Below, in pieces: positions 1 to 10,100 of a stretch of DNA of 64,000 nucleotides (position 1 is the first letter of the stretch; every line of letters begins with the position of its first letter). A program made the translations under genes and the position numbers. The DNA is from Sporolactobacillus terrae DSM 11697 (lineage in GTDB: Bacteria > Bacillota > Bacilli > Bacillales > Sporolactobacillaceae): contig NZ_JFZC01000040.1 in NCBI RefSeq assembly GCF_000648615.1, positions 1 to 64,000 of the forward strand. The letters run 5' to 3'. Below the pieces are notes generated by a model that did not search any database, was not told the DNA's origin, and worked only from the letters and a program-made list of their open reading frames with translations.

Positions 1-170
1 GAAGCGGCGATTCAGCACCGAAAAGACACTAGTCCATCACACATGGTTGGAGATTAAGGACCGGGCGTATTTTGCCCGGTTTTTCTTAATTGCTTTTACA
101 AATGTGGTGAACCAAAATCGAAATTTGTTGATTGGTGAAACAAAACAGGCGCTAAGTGCGTATGTAGGAA
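1..170 (+). repeat. Dispersed intergenic repeat, copy R1 (cut by window edge)
   Basis: The first 85 bases match the reverse complement of about 20122-20207 nearly base for base: the stretch beginning GAAGCGGCGATTCAG, then ACCGAAAAGACAC, CATCACACATGG, and a terminator hairpin. The stretch CGCTAAGTGCG near 151-161 is also shared with the copy near 44851. The element core (CCCGCGGCAAGCGAG in the other copies) would lie just upstream of the window. No coding function is visible. Confidence 0.7.
60..86 (+). terminator. Rho-independent terminator inside repeat R1
   Basis: ACCGGGC pairs with GCCCGGT around a 7-base loop, followed by a T-run. It probably ends a gene lying left of the window. The equivalent hairpin is kept in repeat copy R2 at 20122-20145 on the other strand. 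Confidence 0.75.
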
Positions 171-264
171 GCAAGATCTATGCATCAATTGCTCTGCTCG
201 CAAATTTGGTCTATAGTGAACATAGGCATGTGAAAGAATAGCAAAATGGAAGGAGTGAGCAACA

Positions 265-495
265 ATGAGACAACTGTGCAATGGCTATGTAACCAGATTT
301 GACACGTGTCGTCTGTTCGTAGCACAGAGCCGCAACGTCATTCCATTTTTTTATAGAATTTCACTATTTTGTCACAAATACATAAATAGGCGCCAAAAAC
401 AGCAAGTAATCTTTTTAACTTCGCTGTATAATATACAATGTAAGCGTTTTAATTGGTATGGAGGAAATCGTTTTGCAGACAACAACAGTCAGTGA
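265..495 (+). CDS. Doubtful 76-codon ORF with a good Shine-Dalgarno
   Basis: An AAGGAGTGAG sequence lies just before the ATG, which is the only reason to list it. The ORF runs through the apparent promoter of the next gene and overlaps that gene's start in another frame. The predicted peptide has no domain I recognise. It may be a short leader, a decayed gene or chance. The rest of 87-472 holds only the repeat tail and the promoter/cre region. Confidence 0.15.
   Translation: MRQLCNGYVTRFDTCRLFVAQSRNVIPFFYRISLFCHKYINRRQKQQVIFLTSLYNIQCKRFNWYGGNRFADNNSQ
427..452 (+). promoter_or_regulatory. -10 element (427-432) and cre-like site (439-452) before ytxK-ackA
   Basis: TATAAT at 427-432 is a perfect -10, but no good -35 is seen 16-18 bases upstream. 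TGTAAGCGTTTTAA at 439-452 matches the CcpA cre consensus TGWAANCGNTNWCA except at one position. In B. subtilis, CcpA activates ackA from a cre upstream of the promoter. Here the site lies downstream of this -10, near the start point, a position more typical of repression unless another promoter is used. Confidence 0.5.
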
Positions 496-1450
496 ACTTT
501 TTACAATGATTGATCAAGCAGCACTTTATACAAAAAAAGAACGAAAATCAGATTACTTAACCGCTCTATGCGAAACTGCTGAGGGGTTGGTTCAGGATGA
601 AATTAAGGCTGAAACAATTGCTGATAAACTGAAACCGTTGTATGAACGTTTCTACAATCAGAAGATGACGGCAGAAGATGTACGGCGTTCGCTTCAACTT
701 GCGTTGCTCAAGGGGATGAAAGCATCGCCTCAGCCAAATCACGAATTGACTCCAGATACTTTGGTGCTGCTGATGGGGCATATGGTTGCCATGCTTGCTG
801 GCAAAAAGCCGTTTTCAATACTTGATCCGGCTGTTGGTGCGGCAAACTTGCTGACAGGAATTATGAATCAGTCGGCGACCGATGACATAAAAGCGTTTGG
901 TGTCGATGCAGATCCATTGCTTATTCGTCTGGCTGCGGCGAATGCCAATTTGCAGCAGAAAGCGGTGCAGCTTTTTCATCAAGACGGCTTGAAGCCAATC
1001 TTGGCTGACCCGGTCGACTATGTTGTTTGTGATTTGCCGACCGGAGTCTATCCGGATCAAGAAACAGCAAAAAATTATACCTTGAATGCTGTTGATCCGA
1101 AGCAGCCGCTGATTCATTTTCTATTTGTGGAACAAGCATTGCGCATGCTTAAAGACAAAGGATACTTCCTTGCGCTTGTTCCCAACCATCTGTTTTCAGA
1201 TGATCAGGGGCATGTTTTTCACGATTTTCTTCAAAAGAAAGCGACCATTCTCGCATTGATTCAGCTCCCGGTGTCACTCTTTCTTCGAGCGGATCAAGCG
1301 AAGAGCATCTTGTTGATGCAGAAGAAAACCGATATCCAGGATCATGCAAAACAAGCATTACTTGCAGAAATGCCCGACTTCTCCAACGAAGTCAAGATGC
1401 GCAAGTTTATGCAGCAGCTGGATCATTGGTTTCTACATCGTTCGGTTTAA
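473..1450 (+). CDS. ytxK: Class I SAM-dependent methyltransferase, YtxK type
   Basis: Likely SAM-dependent methyltransferase of the N-6 DNA methylase fold; the substrate is not known for this family. Residues about 116-127 carry the SAM-binding motif DPAVGAANLL. DLPTGVYPD at about 187-195 takes the place of the NPPY-type catalytic motif, so target chemistry is uncertain. I choose TTG at 473 as start because GGAGG at 460-464 lies 8 bases before it. The in-frame ATG at 458 would place that ribosome site inside the gene. The protein is about 325 residues. It sits 22 bases upstream of ackA, the same pairing as B. subtilis ytxK-ackA, so the two are probably co-transcribed. Confidence 0.85.
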   Translation: MQTTTVSELFTMIDQAALYTKKERKSDYLTALCETAEGLVQDEIKAETIADKLKPLYERFYNQKMTAEDVRRSLQLALLKGMKASPQPNHELTPDTLVLLMGHMVAMLAGKKPFSILDPAVGAANLLTGIMNQSATDDIKAFGVDADPLLIRLAAANANLQQKAVQLFHQDGLKPILADPVDYVVCDLPTGVYPDQETAKNYTLNAVDPKQPLIHFLFVEQALRMLKDKGYFLALVPNHLFSDDQGHVFHDFLQKKATILALIQLPVSLFLRADQAKSILLMQKKTDIQDHAKQALLAEMPDFSNEVKMRKFMQQLDHWFLHRSV

Positions 1451-1472
1451 GAAGACGAGAGGGTGATCGACA

Positions 1473-2684
1473 ATGGCTTTAATACTCGCGATCAACGCCG
1501 GCAGTTCATCGCTGAAGTTTCAGCTTCTCGATATGCCTGCTGAGCATTTGGTCACTAAAGGTTCGGTAGAACGTATTGGTTTGTCGGATTCAATTTTTAC
1601 CATTCAAGTAAATGGCGAAAAACAGCAGGAAATCGCATCCATCTCAGATCATGAAGAAGCAGTTCGTATCTTACTTGATAAGCTCACGGAGCAGAAAATA
1701 GTCGGATCATTAGATGAAATTGAAGGCATCGGTCATCGTGTGGTGCACGGAGGCGAAACCTTTGATGATTCGGCACTGGTCACAGATGAAGTGATTCAAA
1801 AGATTGAAGACCTTTCCGAACTGGCCCCGCTTCATAACCCGGCCAACCTGGTGGGCATTCGCGCTTTTCGCGATGTTCTCCCGAAGGTGCCGGAAGTTGT
1901 CGTCTTCGATACTGCGTTTCATCAGACCATGGACAGCGCTGCTTTTTTGTACAGTCTGCCTTATAAATATTACACGGATTATGGGGTGAGAAAGTACGGA
2001 TTTCACGGCACCAGCCATAAATATGTTGCCTACCGCGCGGCTGAACTTCTGAAGCAGCCAATTAAAGAGTTGCGCTTGATTTCTTGTCATCTGGGCAATG
2101 GTGCAAGTATCACCGCGATCAAAGGCGGCAAATCAATTGACACCTCGATGGGCTTTACTCCGCTGGCCGGATTGACGATGGGGACGCGCTCCGGTGATAT
2201 TGATCCCGCGCTGATTCCGTACATTATGGATAAGACCGGAATGAATGCCAGCGAAGTTGTGAACGTGCTGAACAAGAAAAGCGGTTTGCTTGGTATCTCC
2301 GGATTCTCCAGTGATTTGAGAGATATTGAAAAAGAAGCGAAAAGAGGCAATAAACGGGCGATTCTGTCGATTAACGTGTTTGTCGAACGGATTCAAAAGT
2401 ACATTGGTTCGTTTGCAGCAAAGATGAATGGTGTTGACGCAATTATTTTTACTGCGGGCATTGGGGAACACAGTTCTATGATTCGCGCCCGCGTTCTTGA
2501 AGGGCTCAGTTTTATGGGCGTTGATTGGGATCGGAAGCGCAATCAGGTTAATGGCCAGGAGACATTCATCAGCACCGATCAATCGACTATAAAAGTTCTG
2601 GTCGTTCCGACAAACGAAGAAGTGATGATTGCGCGCGATACGGTGCGTCTCTCAAACTCGCAGAAAAAAATTGACGAATCCTAA
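1473..2684 (+). CDS. ackA: Acetate kinase
   Basis: Converts acetyl phosphate and ADP to acetate and ATP, the energy-yielding step of overflow metabolism in the cytoplasm. The 403 residues are full length for the family. The N-terminal [11 protein letters not shown] phosphate-binding motif is at residues 7-17, and the central HxxGNGAS ([11 protein letters not shown]), [11 protein letters not shown] and C-terminal TAGIGEHS signatures are intact. The gene follows the methyltransferase by 22 bases and ends in a strong bidirectional terminator. Expression is probably under CcpA through the cre-like site at 439-452. Confidence 0.97.
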   Translation: MALILAINAGSSSLKFQLLDMPAEHLVTKGSVERIGLSDSIFTIQVNGEKQQEIASISDHEEAVRILLDKLTEQKIVGSLDEIEGIGHRVVHGGETFDDSALVTDEVIQKIEDLSELAPLHNPANLVGIRAFRDVLPKVPEVVVFDTAFHQTMDSAAFLYSLPYKYYTDYGVRKYGFHGTSHKYVAYRAAELLKQPIKELRLISCHLGNGASITAIKGGKSIDTSMGFTPLAGLTMGTRSGDIDPALIPYIMDKTGMNASEVVNVLNKKSGLLGISGFSSDLRDIEKEAKRGNKRAILSINVFVERIQKYIGSFAAKMNGVDAIIFTAGIGEHSSMIRARVLEGLSFMGVDWDRKRNQVNGQETFISTDQSTIKVLVVPTNEEVMIARDTVRLSNSQKKIDES

Positions 2685-2720
2685 GTGTACGCAATAATGT
2701 ATGTAAATTTCCTGAAAAAT

Positions 2721-2776
2721 AATAAGAAGGTGTCTCTTTAGCAAAAATGGCTTTTGAGACACCTTCTTATTTTATG
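2721..2776. terminator. Bidirectional terminator between ackA and the M24 peptidase
   Basis: A perfect 16-bp stem (2721-2736 with 2756-2771) with A-rich and T-rich flanks. It lies between convergent genes and can end transcripts on both strands. Confidence 0.9.
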
Positions 2777-2792
2777 AAGCGTTCGCTTTTAT

Positions 2793-3890
2793 TTAGTCAA
2801 TAATTTGAAGCTCTTTTGGGAAATGGGTTAATGTTTCCGGGCCGTTTTCAGTGAGGTAAACATCGTCCTCAATACGAACGCCGCCGACGCCTGGAACATA
2901 GATCCCCGGTTCGATTGTAAATACCATCCCGGTGGTTAACGTTTTATCATTTGCAGCACTCATTGACGGCTGCTCATGTTCGCCAAGCCCAAGTCCGTGT
3001 CCAAGACGGTGCGTAAAGTATTGACCGTAACCGGCATCTGCGATCACTTTGCGAGCGACACCATCCAGATCGCCGATTCGCAGCCCTTTTCGCGCAGCCT
3101 TAATCGCTTCTAGATTGGCTTGCAGCGTTGTCTCGTAGATTTTATGTTGTTCGTCGGTTGCGTGTTTGAAGCAAACCGTTCGTGTGATATCAGAACAATA
3201 GCCGTCAATGACAACGCCGAGGTCAAACAAAACAAAATCGCCTTCGTGAATCTGATGAGTACCCGGATAGCCGTGCGGGTTGGCAGTGTTTTCGCCGGTC
3301 AGTACCATGGTATCAAAGGCCATTTGCGAATAGCCCTGTTTGGCAAGTTCATGCTCAATTTCCGCAACAATCGCAGCCTCTGTTCTGCCTTTTTTGATTG
3401 CATCAATGCCCAATTTAACGGCATAATCGGCAATCTCTCCCGCCTTCTTCATGGCTGCAAGTTCATGCGCATCTTTAATATTGCGCATATCTGAAAGGTA
3501 GTCTTCGATCGAGCCAAACGTTACTTTTTCGTCAATGCTTTTCAATGCAAGAGCCTTTTGATAAGGCAGTGTTGTTGGTTCGATGAAAACTTTAGTCGAA
3601 TCAGCATGGCGTCTATCCAAGGCTTTTTTTACAAAAGTCCATGGGTCCTGGTCGTCTCGATATCCGATCACTTCATGACCGAAATCAGAAGCTTGTGCCT
3701 GACCGACTTCGAGCTCAGGGCAAATTAAGAAGGGTTCATCTTCAGGAAAGAGAAACAATCCAAGAAAACGTTCATGCGGATCACATTTAAAATGTGTCAG
3801 ATAGAATACATTCGTCGGATCAGCAATGTATGCGAACCGACCGTCCTGTTTTCTTAACCATGCTTCAATCTGTTTCATTTTCTCTGACAA
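2793..3890 (-). CDS. pepQ: M24 metallopeptidase, Xaa-Pro dipeptidase/aminopeptidase type
   Basis: Cytoplasmic peptidase expected to cleave peptides with proline in second position. The 365 residues show an N-terminal creatinase-like domain (to about residue 125) and a C-terminal pita-bread domain. Metal ligands are visible in DLGVVIDGYCSDITR (two Asp), HRLGHGLGLGEHE (His), TIEPGIY (Glu) and GGVRIEDDV (Glu). TTG at 3890 is preceded by GGAGTG at 7 bases; an ATG four codons inside has no ribosome site. It is transcribed alone, away from ytkL. The symbol is by family; the closest paralogue cannot be fixed by eye. Confidence 0.85.
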   Translation of the reverse strand: MSEKMKQIEAWLRKQDGRFAYIADPTNVFYLTHFKCDPHERFLGLFLFPEDEPFLICPELEVGQAQASDFGHEVIGYRDDQDPWTFVKKALDRRHADSTKVFIEPTTLPYQKALALKSIDEKVTFGSIEDYLSDMRNIKDAHELAAMKKAGEIADYAVKLGIDAIKKGRTEAAIVAEIEHELAKQGYSQMAFDTMVLTGENTANPHGYPGTHQIHEGDFVLFDLGVVIDGYCSDITRTVCFKHATDEQHKIYETTLQANLEAIKAARKGLRIGDLDGVARKVIADAGYGQYFTHRLGHGLGLGEHEQPSMSAANDKTLTTGMVFTIEPGIYVPGVGGVRIEDDVYLTENGPETLTHFPKELQIID

Positions 3891-4139
3891 TAAGGGTCAC
3901 TCCAGTTTCATTCATAATACCTTTAATGTATCACAATCTCGAGCGTTGCGGATAAATCTAAATCGATTTCATTGGAAAAAGGTTGGCGAATCTTCAGGCC
4001 AAGCAACCGACCGATGCGGATGGTGTGCAGCGTAGTGTATAATTAAGGTAAAAATTAAACACTTGTCCAAGAACGATCCGATTAGACAAAAACGATTGCT
4101 TAAATACGAACAAACATTCTATAATAAGGAGTGAAGAGG

Positions 4140-4823
4140 ATGCATGTGACTTATGTTGGTCATTCAACAGTTCTTATTCAAACGAAAAAGGCAAATTTGA
4201 TTATCGATCCTTTTATCAGCGGCAATTCGCATACGCCGCTGTCTCTTGACGACTTGCCGAAAATTGATGCTGTTTTGCTCACTCACGGGCATGGCGACCA
4301 TATTTTGGATACTCAAGCGATTGCTGAGCGGGACGGATCACTTGTGATTGCAATCGCAGAGCTTGCTACCTATTTTAGCTGGAGCGGGCTTCATGTTCAT
4401 GGAATGTCCATCGGCGGTTCTTATATGTTTCCGTTTGGTAAGGTGAAAATGACGCAAGCGTTCCATGGTTCAAGCATCACCAACGCCGAGCGTAAGCAGA
4501 TCATCTATGCTGGGATGCCGGCAGGACTGTTGTTAAGTTTGGACGGCAAAACAATTTATCACGCAGGAGATACGGCACTGTTTTCTGATATGAAGCTTAT
4601 TGGCGAACAAAATGATTTAGATCTCGCCTTCTTGCCAATCGGCGACAACTTCACGATGGGCCCTGAAGATGCTTTGATTGCTGCAAAGTGGCTTAAGGCA
4701 AGACGTATTGTCCCCATTCACTACAATACGTTCCCCGTCATCACTCAGGATGCCGATAAATTTACAGATCAGCTTGGCGGACATGGATATGTATTGTCAC
4801 CTGGTCAAACACTAGAGCTGTAG
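4140..4823 (+). CDS. ytkL: Metallo-beta-lactamase-fold hydrolase, YtkL/UPF0173
   Basis: Predicted metal-dependent hydrolase; the physiological substrate is unknown. The dinuclear metal site is complete: THGHGDHI near residues 50-57, plus downstream HAGDT and PIHYNT motifs. ATG at 4140 is preferred because AAGGAG at 4126-4131 lies 8 bases before it; the in-frame GTG at 4131 overlaps that site. The result is a 227-residue protein beginning [10 protein letters not shown], like other family members. ytoI follows 21 bases downstream, as in B. subtilis, suggesting an operon. Confidence 0.9.
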   Translation: MHVTYVGHSTVLIQTKKANLIIDPFISGNSHTPLSLDDLPKIDAVLLTHGHGDHILDTQAIAERDGSLVIAIAELATYFSWSGLHVHGMSIGGSYMFPFGKVKMTQAFHGSSITNAERKQIIYAGMPAGLLLSLDGKTIYHAGDTALFSDMKLIGEQNDLDLAFLPIGDNFTMGPEDALIAAKWLKARRIVPIHYNTFPVITQDADKFTDQLGGHGYVLSPGQTLEL

Positions 4824-4844
4824 GGGCTGTTTGGAGCGATTGAA

Positions 4845-6158
4845 ATGGAGACGAAGCACGAGCAGATCATAAAATATATTGAAAATCTGGAAATCGGGAG
4901 TAAAATTTCGGTGCGCCAGACTGCAAAAGCACTTCAAGTCAGCGAAGGAACGGCCTATCGCGCAATTAAAGATGCAGAAACCCAAGGATTAGTCAGTACG
5001 GCTGAACGTGTCGGAACGATCCGGATTGAGCAGAAAGTGCAGGAGAGCATTGAGAAGCTGACCTTCGACTCTGTGGTAAACATTGTTGACGGTCAGGTTC
5101 TTGGAGGAAAAGCCGGTCTGTCGCACACGCTGAATCATTTTGTGATCGGTGCCATGGAGATGGATGCAATGAAACGCTACATCGGCGCAAACGATCTGAT
5201 GATTGTCGGCAACCGCGAGTCGGTGCAAGAGTATGCGCTTAAAGAAGGTGCAGCTGTGCTCATTACAGGTGGATTTAATACGAGCGAGCGAATTAAAATA
5301 CTTGCGGATCAGACAGGGCTTCCGGTCATCTCCACTTCATACGACACGTTTACGGTTGCGGCGAAAATCAATCGTGCGATCTATGATCAATTAATTAAAA
5401 AAGAAATTGTTCATGTTTCCGACATCATGATCCCTTTCGCTGAGACGGAGTTTGTCTTTACCTATGATGCGCCGAAACGCTGGTATGAATTAAATCATAA
5501 AACGTCGCACAGCCGTTTTCCGGTCGTTGATTCTCAGATGAAAGTTGTCGGTATTGTGGCGATGAAAGACGTCATGAAGCAGCAGACGGCCGATACCATC
5601 GAAACCTTGATGACGCCACTTCCGGTTGTCGTGAATCCGACAACATCCGTTGCTGCCGCTGCTCATCAGATGATTTGGGAAGGCTTTGACGGGCTGCCAG
5701 TTGTTGACAAGCAGCAGCATCTGCTCGGGATGATTACTCGGCGTGATGTACTTAAAGCATTGCAAATGATTCAGCAGCAACCGCAAATGGGCGAAACGAT
5801 TGAGGACATTGTCTCCTCGCAATTAAAGGACTATTCGAAGAATGACCATTATATTTTTCGCTTTAATGTCACACCGCAAATGAGTGATTATCTGGGATCG
5901 GTATCCCATGGCGTGATGACGTCCATGATTACGACGGTATGCCGCCGGGTACTTAATCACATGAGACGTGGCGATTTGGTCATTGACAATCTTTCCTTTT
6001 ACTTTTTTAAACCGGTGCAGTTGGAACAAACCGTCACCGTTCAGCCGAAGGTTCTTGAGATGACAAGGCGAAATGGAAAGATGGATATTGAATTATTTGT
6101 AGATGGTCAGCTGTGCGGCAAGGCATTATTGAATGCTCAGTTTATTGACCGTTATTAA
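4845..6158 (+). CDS. ytoI: DRTGG/CBS-domain regulator-like protein YtoI
   Basis: A 437-residue multidomain protein. An N-terminal helix-turn-helix region (residues about 15-60, GTAYRAIKDAETQGLV) is followed by a DRTGG-like domain (about 70-180) and two CBS motifs (about 195-310: SRFPVVDSQMKVVGIV and GLPVVDKQQHLLGMI). The C-terminal part resembles a hotdog-fold domain. CBS pairs usually bind adenine nucleotides, so a nucleotide-sensing regulatory role is likely but unproven. GGAG lies 9 bases before the ATG. It sits between ytkL and nrnA as in B. subtilis. Confidence 0.88.
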   Translation: METKHEQIIKYIENLEIGSKISVRQTAKALQVSEGTAYRAIKDAETQGLVSTAERVGTIRIEQKVQESIEKLTFDSVVNIVDGQVLGGKAGLSHTLNHFVIGAMEMDAMKRYIGANDLMIVGNRESVQEYALKEGAAVLITGGFNTSERIKILADQTGLPVISTSYDTFTVAAKINRAIYDQLIKKEIVHVSDIMIPFAETEFVFTYDAPKRWYELNHKTSHSRFPVVDSQMKVVGIVAMKDVMKQQTADTIETLMTPLPVVVNPTTSVAAAAHQMIWEGFDGLPVVDKQQHLLGMITRRDVLKALQMIQQQPQMGETIEDIVSSQLKDYSKNDHYIFRFNVTPQMSDYLGSVSHGVMTSMITTVCRRVLNHMRRGDLVIDNLSFYFFKPVQLEQTVTVQPKVLEMTRRNGKMDIELFVDGQLCGKALLNAQFIDRY

Positions 6159-6204
6159 CGGCGGTTCGGCACAATGCATTGAACGCATAAGGAGGAAGTT
6201 CACA

Positions 6205-7134
6205 ATGATCGATGAGATTCTGACGCTTATTCAACAGTACGAAACCATTATCATACACAGACATGTCCGGCCCGACCCTGATGCATTAGGATCACAGGGC
6301 GGCCTTGCGACGCTCATCAAAGACAATTATCCGGATAAGAAAGTTTATGTGGTCGGCGAGGAAGCAGAGTCGCTGCGCTTTCTCATTCATATGGATGCGA
6401 TTGAAGACTCCGTTTATAATCAAGCTCTTGTTATCGTCTGTGATGCTGCAACACAAGAACGTATCTCAGACGAACGCTACATGCGTGGTACACACCTTGT
6501 CAAAATCGATCATCATCCGCTCGTTGATTCTTATGGAGAACCTGAATGGGTGAATACCCAAGCAAGTTCAACAAGTGAAATGATTGCTTCAATCTATCGG
6601 GCACATCCCGAACTCACACTGTCTAAGGAAGCGGCCCGACTGCTTTTTGCAGGCCTTGTTGGTGATACCGGAAGATTTCAGTTCAGCAACGTAACTTCAG
6701 AGACGTTTCTCGCTGCTTCGGAACTGGTAAAACAGCCGTTTGACCGTCAATCCTTTTTTGATCAGCTGTATGCACGCAGTTTAAAGCAGGCCCGGCTTAA
6801 TGGTTATGTACTGCAGCACTTTTCTTTAACCGAGGAAGGCGTCGGTTATATCAGACTTACAAAAGAATTGGTTCACTCTTTTGGGCTTGAGCCTTCCGAT
6901 GCGTCGGCACTCGTGAACTGTTTTGCCAATGTCGAACACTTAAAAGCCTGGGTACTCTTTTCAGAAGATGAGGATCAGATTCGTGCACGTATCCGCTCCA
7001 AAGCGCCTTCAATTCATGAATTGGCAGCAAAATATCATGGTGGCGGACACCCAATGGCCTCGGGTGCGACGGTAGCTGATTGGGAAGAAGCGGATCAGCT
7101 GGTTGATGATCTGCGCGCGTTGTGTGCCGATTGA
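6205..7134 (+). CDS. nrnA: NrnA, nanoRNase / pAp phosphatase (DHH family)
   Basis: Degrades RNA dinucleotides and other very short oligomers and dephosphorylates pAp. The 309 residues show the DHH-family motifs HVRPDPDALGSQ (near residue 15), VCDAA, IDHHP and, in the DHHA1 domain, GGGHPMASGA. ATG at 6205 is chosen because GGAGGAAG at 6191-6198 lies correctly before it. A longer in-frame reading back to 6133 would overlap the end of ytoI and lacks a ribosome site. Members of this family in B. subtilis are about 313 residues. Confidence 0.93.
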   Translation: MIDEILTLIQQYETIIIHRHVRPDPDALGSQGGLATLIKDNYPDKKVYVVGEEAESLRFLIHMDAIEDSVYNQALVIVCDAATQERISDERYMRGTHLVKIDHHPLVDSYGEPEWVNTQASSTSEMIASIYRAHPELTLSKEAARLLFAGLVGDTGRFQFSNVTSETFLAASELVKQPFDRQSFFDQLYARSLKQARLNGYVLQHFSLTEEGVGYIRLTKELVHSFGLEPSDASALVNCFANVEHLKAWVLFSEDEDQIRARIRSKAPSIHELAAKYHGGGHPMASGATVADWEEADQLVDDLRALCAD

Positions 7135-7190
7135 TGCCCCCTATTCCGCTTCTTTTTTCAAACACCACAGATTAAAGGAGGTACAGGCGT

Positions 7191-10100
7191 ATGGGGTTTG
7201 TTCATCTTCATGTACATAGTGAATACAATTTGCTAGACAGCACTTGCCGAATCAGCGATCTTGTTGCTCAAGCGAAACGAGCGGGACAAAAAGCGATTGC
7301 GATTACGGATCGAAACGTCATGTACGGCGTGGTTCCTTTTTATCAGGCGTGTCGAGACGCTGGTCTCCATCCCGTGATCGGCATGGAGGTAGCTCTTGAT
7401 GGTTCAATGAGCACTGAGGTCGGTGCAGCACGTCCTAAGCCTGCTGCATCAATGCCTGTACTGGTTCTTCTTGCTCAAAATGATTTAGGGTATCAAAACT
7501 TAGTCCAGCTTTCTTCTCTTGTACAGCTGAATACACGTGACTATGTGTCGTTGGATCAGTTGAAGCGCTATACGGACGGGCTTATTGCGCTGTCCGGCGG
7601 TACCGACGGACCGGTGGACCAAGCACTTGCGATCGGGGAACCGAAACGCGCAGAACAATGGGCGGTTGGTCTGCAAACGTTGTTTTCCGGTCGGTTTTTA
7701 TTGGAGATCCAACGGCAAGGCGATGGAAGCCAGCGGCAAATCGAGAAGCAAGTGCTGGAAATCGCGAAGCGCCGATCGATCCGCTGCGCAGCAACAGGAA
7801 CCATTCATTATTTGAGCAAAAATGATGCCAAGGCCCATGCCTGTTTACGATGCATCAAGGATGGAACGAAACTTGCAGAACAGCCGCAAGATCCACGCGA
7901 TTTGTCCTTCCAGACGACAGAGGCCATGCTGGAACGCTTTACCGATTTGCCGGAGACCATAGTGGTGACCGAGAAAATCGCTGCGGCATGTCAGGTTTCT
8001 TTTTCATTCGGACGAGCGCGCCTGCCTCATTTTCCGATTCCTGACGGGATGACTGCTGGCCAGAAGCTGCGTGAACAGTGTGCGAAAGGGTTAAAAGAAC
8101 GCTATTCGGATGTGAACGAAACGATTGAAGCGCGATTGAATGATGAGTTGTCAATTATTGATCAAATGGGTTTCAACGACTATTTTTTGATTGTTGCCGA
8201 CCTTGTTGCCCATGCGCGACATTCAGGTTATCTTCCAGGTCCTGGGCGCGGTTCAGCTGCTGGTTCACTTGTTGCCTATGTGTTAAAAATAACTGAAGTT
8301 GATCCAATTCGCTATCATCTGCTTTTTGAACGTTTCTTGAATCCAGAGCGTGTGACCATGCCGGATATTGATTTGGATTTTCCCGATGTTAATCGTGATC
8401 AAATGATCGCCTACGCGTTTGAAAAGTACGGCCATGATCATGTTGCACAAATCATTACATTTGGAACTTTGGCAGCAAAAGCGGCGATTCGTGATGTTGG
8501 CCGTGCTCTGGGTACAGACCCGCGACTTGTGGATCGCATGGCGCGACTGATTCCCGGTGTTCCGAAGATGAGCCTCGAGAAAGCTTATAAGAATTCGGAC
8601 AAACTAAAGAAACTGCTGCAAGCGTCAACCGAGGCAGCGGCATTATTTACACTGGCACGTCGCGTTGAAGGACTGCCGAGACACACCTCAATCCATGCAG
8701 CTGGAGTAATCCTGAGCGACCAGCCGCTGAAACGTTCGGTGCCGATTCAAAGCGGCCATGAAGGCATACCGGTCACGCAGTATCCCATGGATGTATTGGA
8801 ATCACTCGGCTTGTTAAAAATTGATTTTCTAGGCTTGCGTAATTTGACATTCATGCGTGAGGTGTTAAAACGTACGCCGGCATTCCGCGAAGGGCGGATG
8901 ACCATCGATTCCATACCGCTCGACGATCCGGAGACCTTTCAACTGCTGTGCAGCGGAAATACAATGGGGATCTTTCAATTGGAATCCGAGGGTATGAGGC
9001 AAGTGCTTCGAAAGCTGAAACCAACTGAGTTTGAAGATATTGTTGCCGTCAACGCACTGTACCGTCCCGGACCTTCGCAGTTTATTGATCAGTATATTCG
9101 ACGAAAGCATGGATTGGAAAAAGTTGTCTATCCACATCCGGATTTGGCACCGATACTGCGTCCGACTTACGGCGTTTTGGTCTATCAGGAGCAAATCATG
9201 CAAATCGCTGTACAGATGGCCGGCTATACGTTGGGAAAAGCCGACATTCTGCGTCGAGCCGTCGGCAAGAAGAAGCGCGAACTGCTTGAGGCGCAGAAAA
9301 AAACCTTCATTTCTGGATGTATTGCCTGCCACTACTCGGAGCAAACCGCGCATCAGCTGTTTGATCTGATTGTACGGTTTGCTAATTATGGATTTAATCG
9401 TTCTCATGCCGTTGCGTATAGCTTTCTTTCATACAGGCTTGCCTACCTCAAAGCACATGAGCCGCAGTCATTCATGGCCGCTCACTTGACGGGAATTATC
9501 GGAAACCAAGAGAAAATGGAGGCAACGCTTCGTGAACTGCGTGATCAGGGCATTCGGCTACTTCCACCGTCGATTAATGAGAGTGTCGGCAGTTTCGAAC
9601 CATCGGAACAGGCGATCCGTTTTGGTTTGTCAGGAATCAAAAATGTCGGCATTGGTGCGATTGAAGCACTCGTTGAGGAACGAACTAAGCATGGATCTTT
9701 TAAAAATCTTTATGATTTCTGCCGGCGTGTGCCTGCTCGGAAAGTGAACAGAAAAGCGATTGAATCGATGATCTTTGCCGGCGCGTTTGATTTATTTGGC
9801 GTTGATCGTGCGGGTTTACTTGCTACCTTAGACCGCGCCCTCCAATTTGGGGAGGAGCAGCAAAAACAAAGTGAAGGACAAGCATCCTTTTTAATTCCGG
9901 AGCATGATGAAGAAAATTACATTGAAGTGCCGCCGCTTACCCCGGCAGAAAAAATGCATTACGAACATGAAGCACTTGGCTTGTTTTTGTCCGCACATCC
10001 GATCGAAGACTATCGGGATGCTCTGCCCCAATCGGTCCTGACTGTTCGCGAAACAGAGCAGCTGGCTGAAGGAAACGATGCCTTACTTGCAGTTATGGTG

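Noticed and set aside
47-241. 64-codon ORF at the window start
   Set aside because: It lies across the terminator of repeat R1, lacks a ribosome site and has no recognisable domain.
6133-6204. Extended start for nrnA
   Set aside because: It would overlap ytoI and contain the GGAGGAAG ribosome site; family N termini fit ATG 6205.
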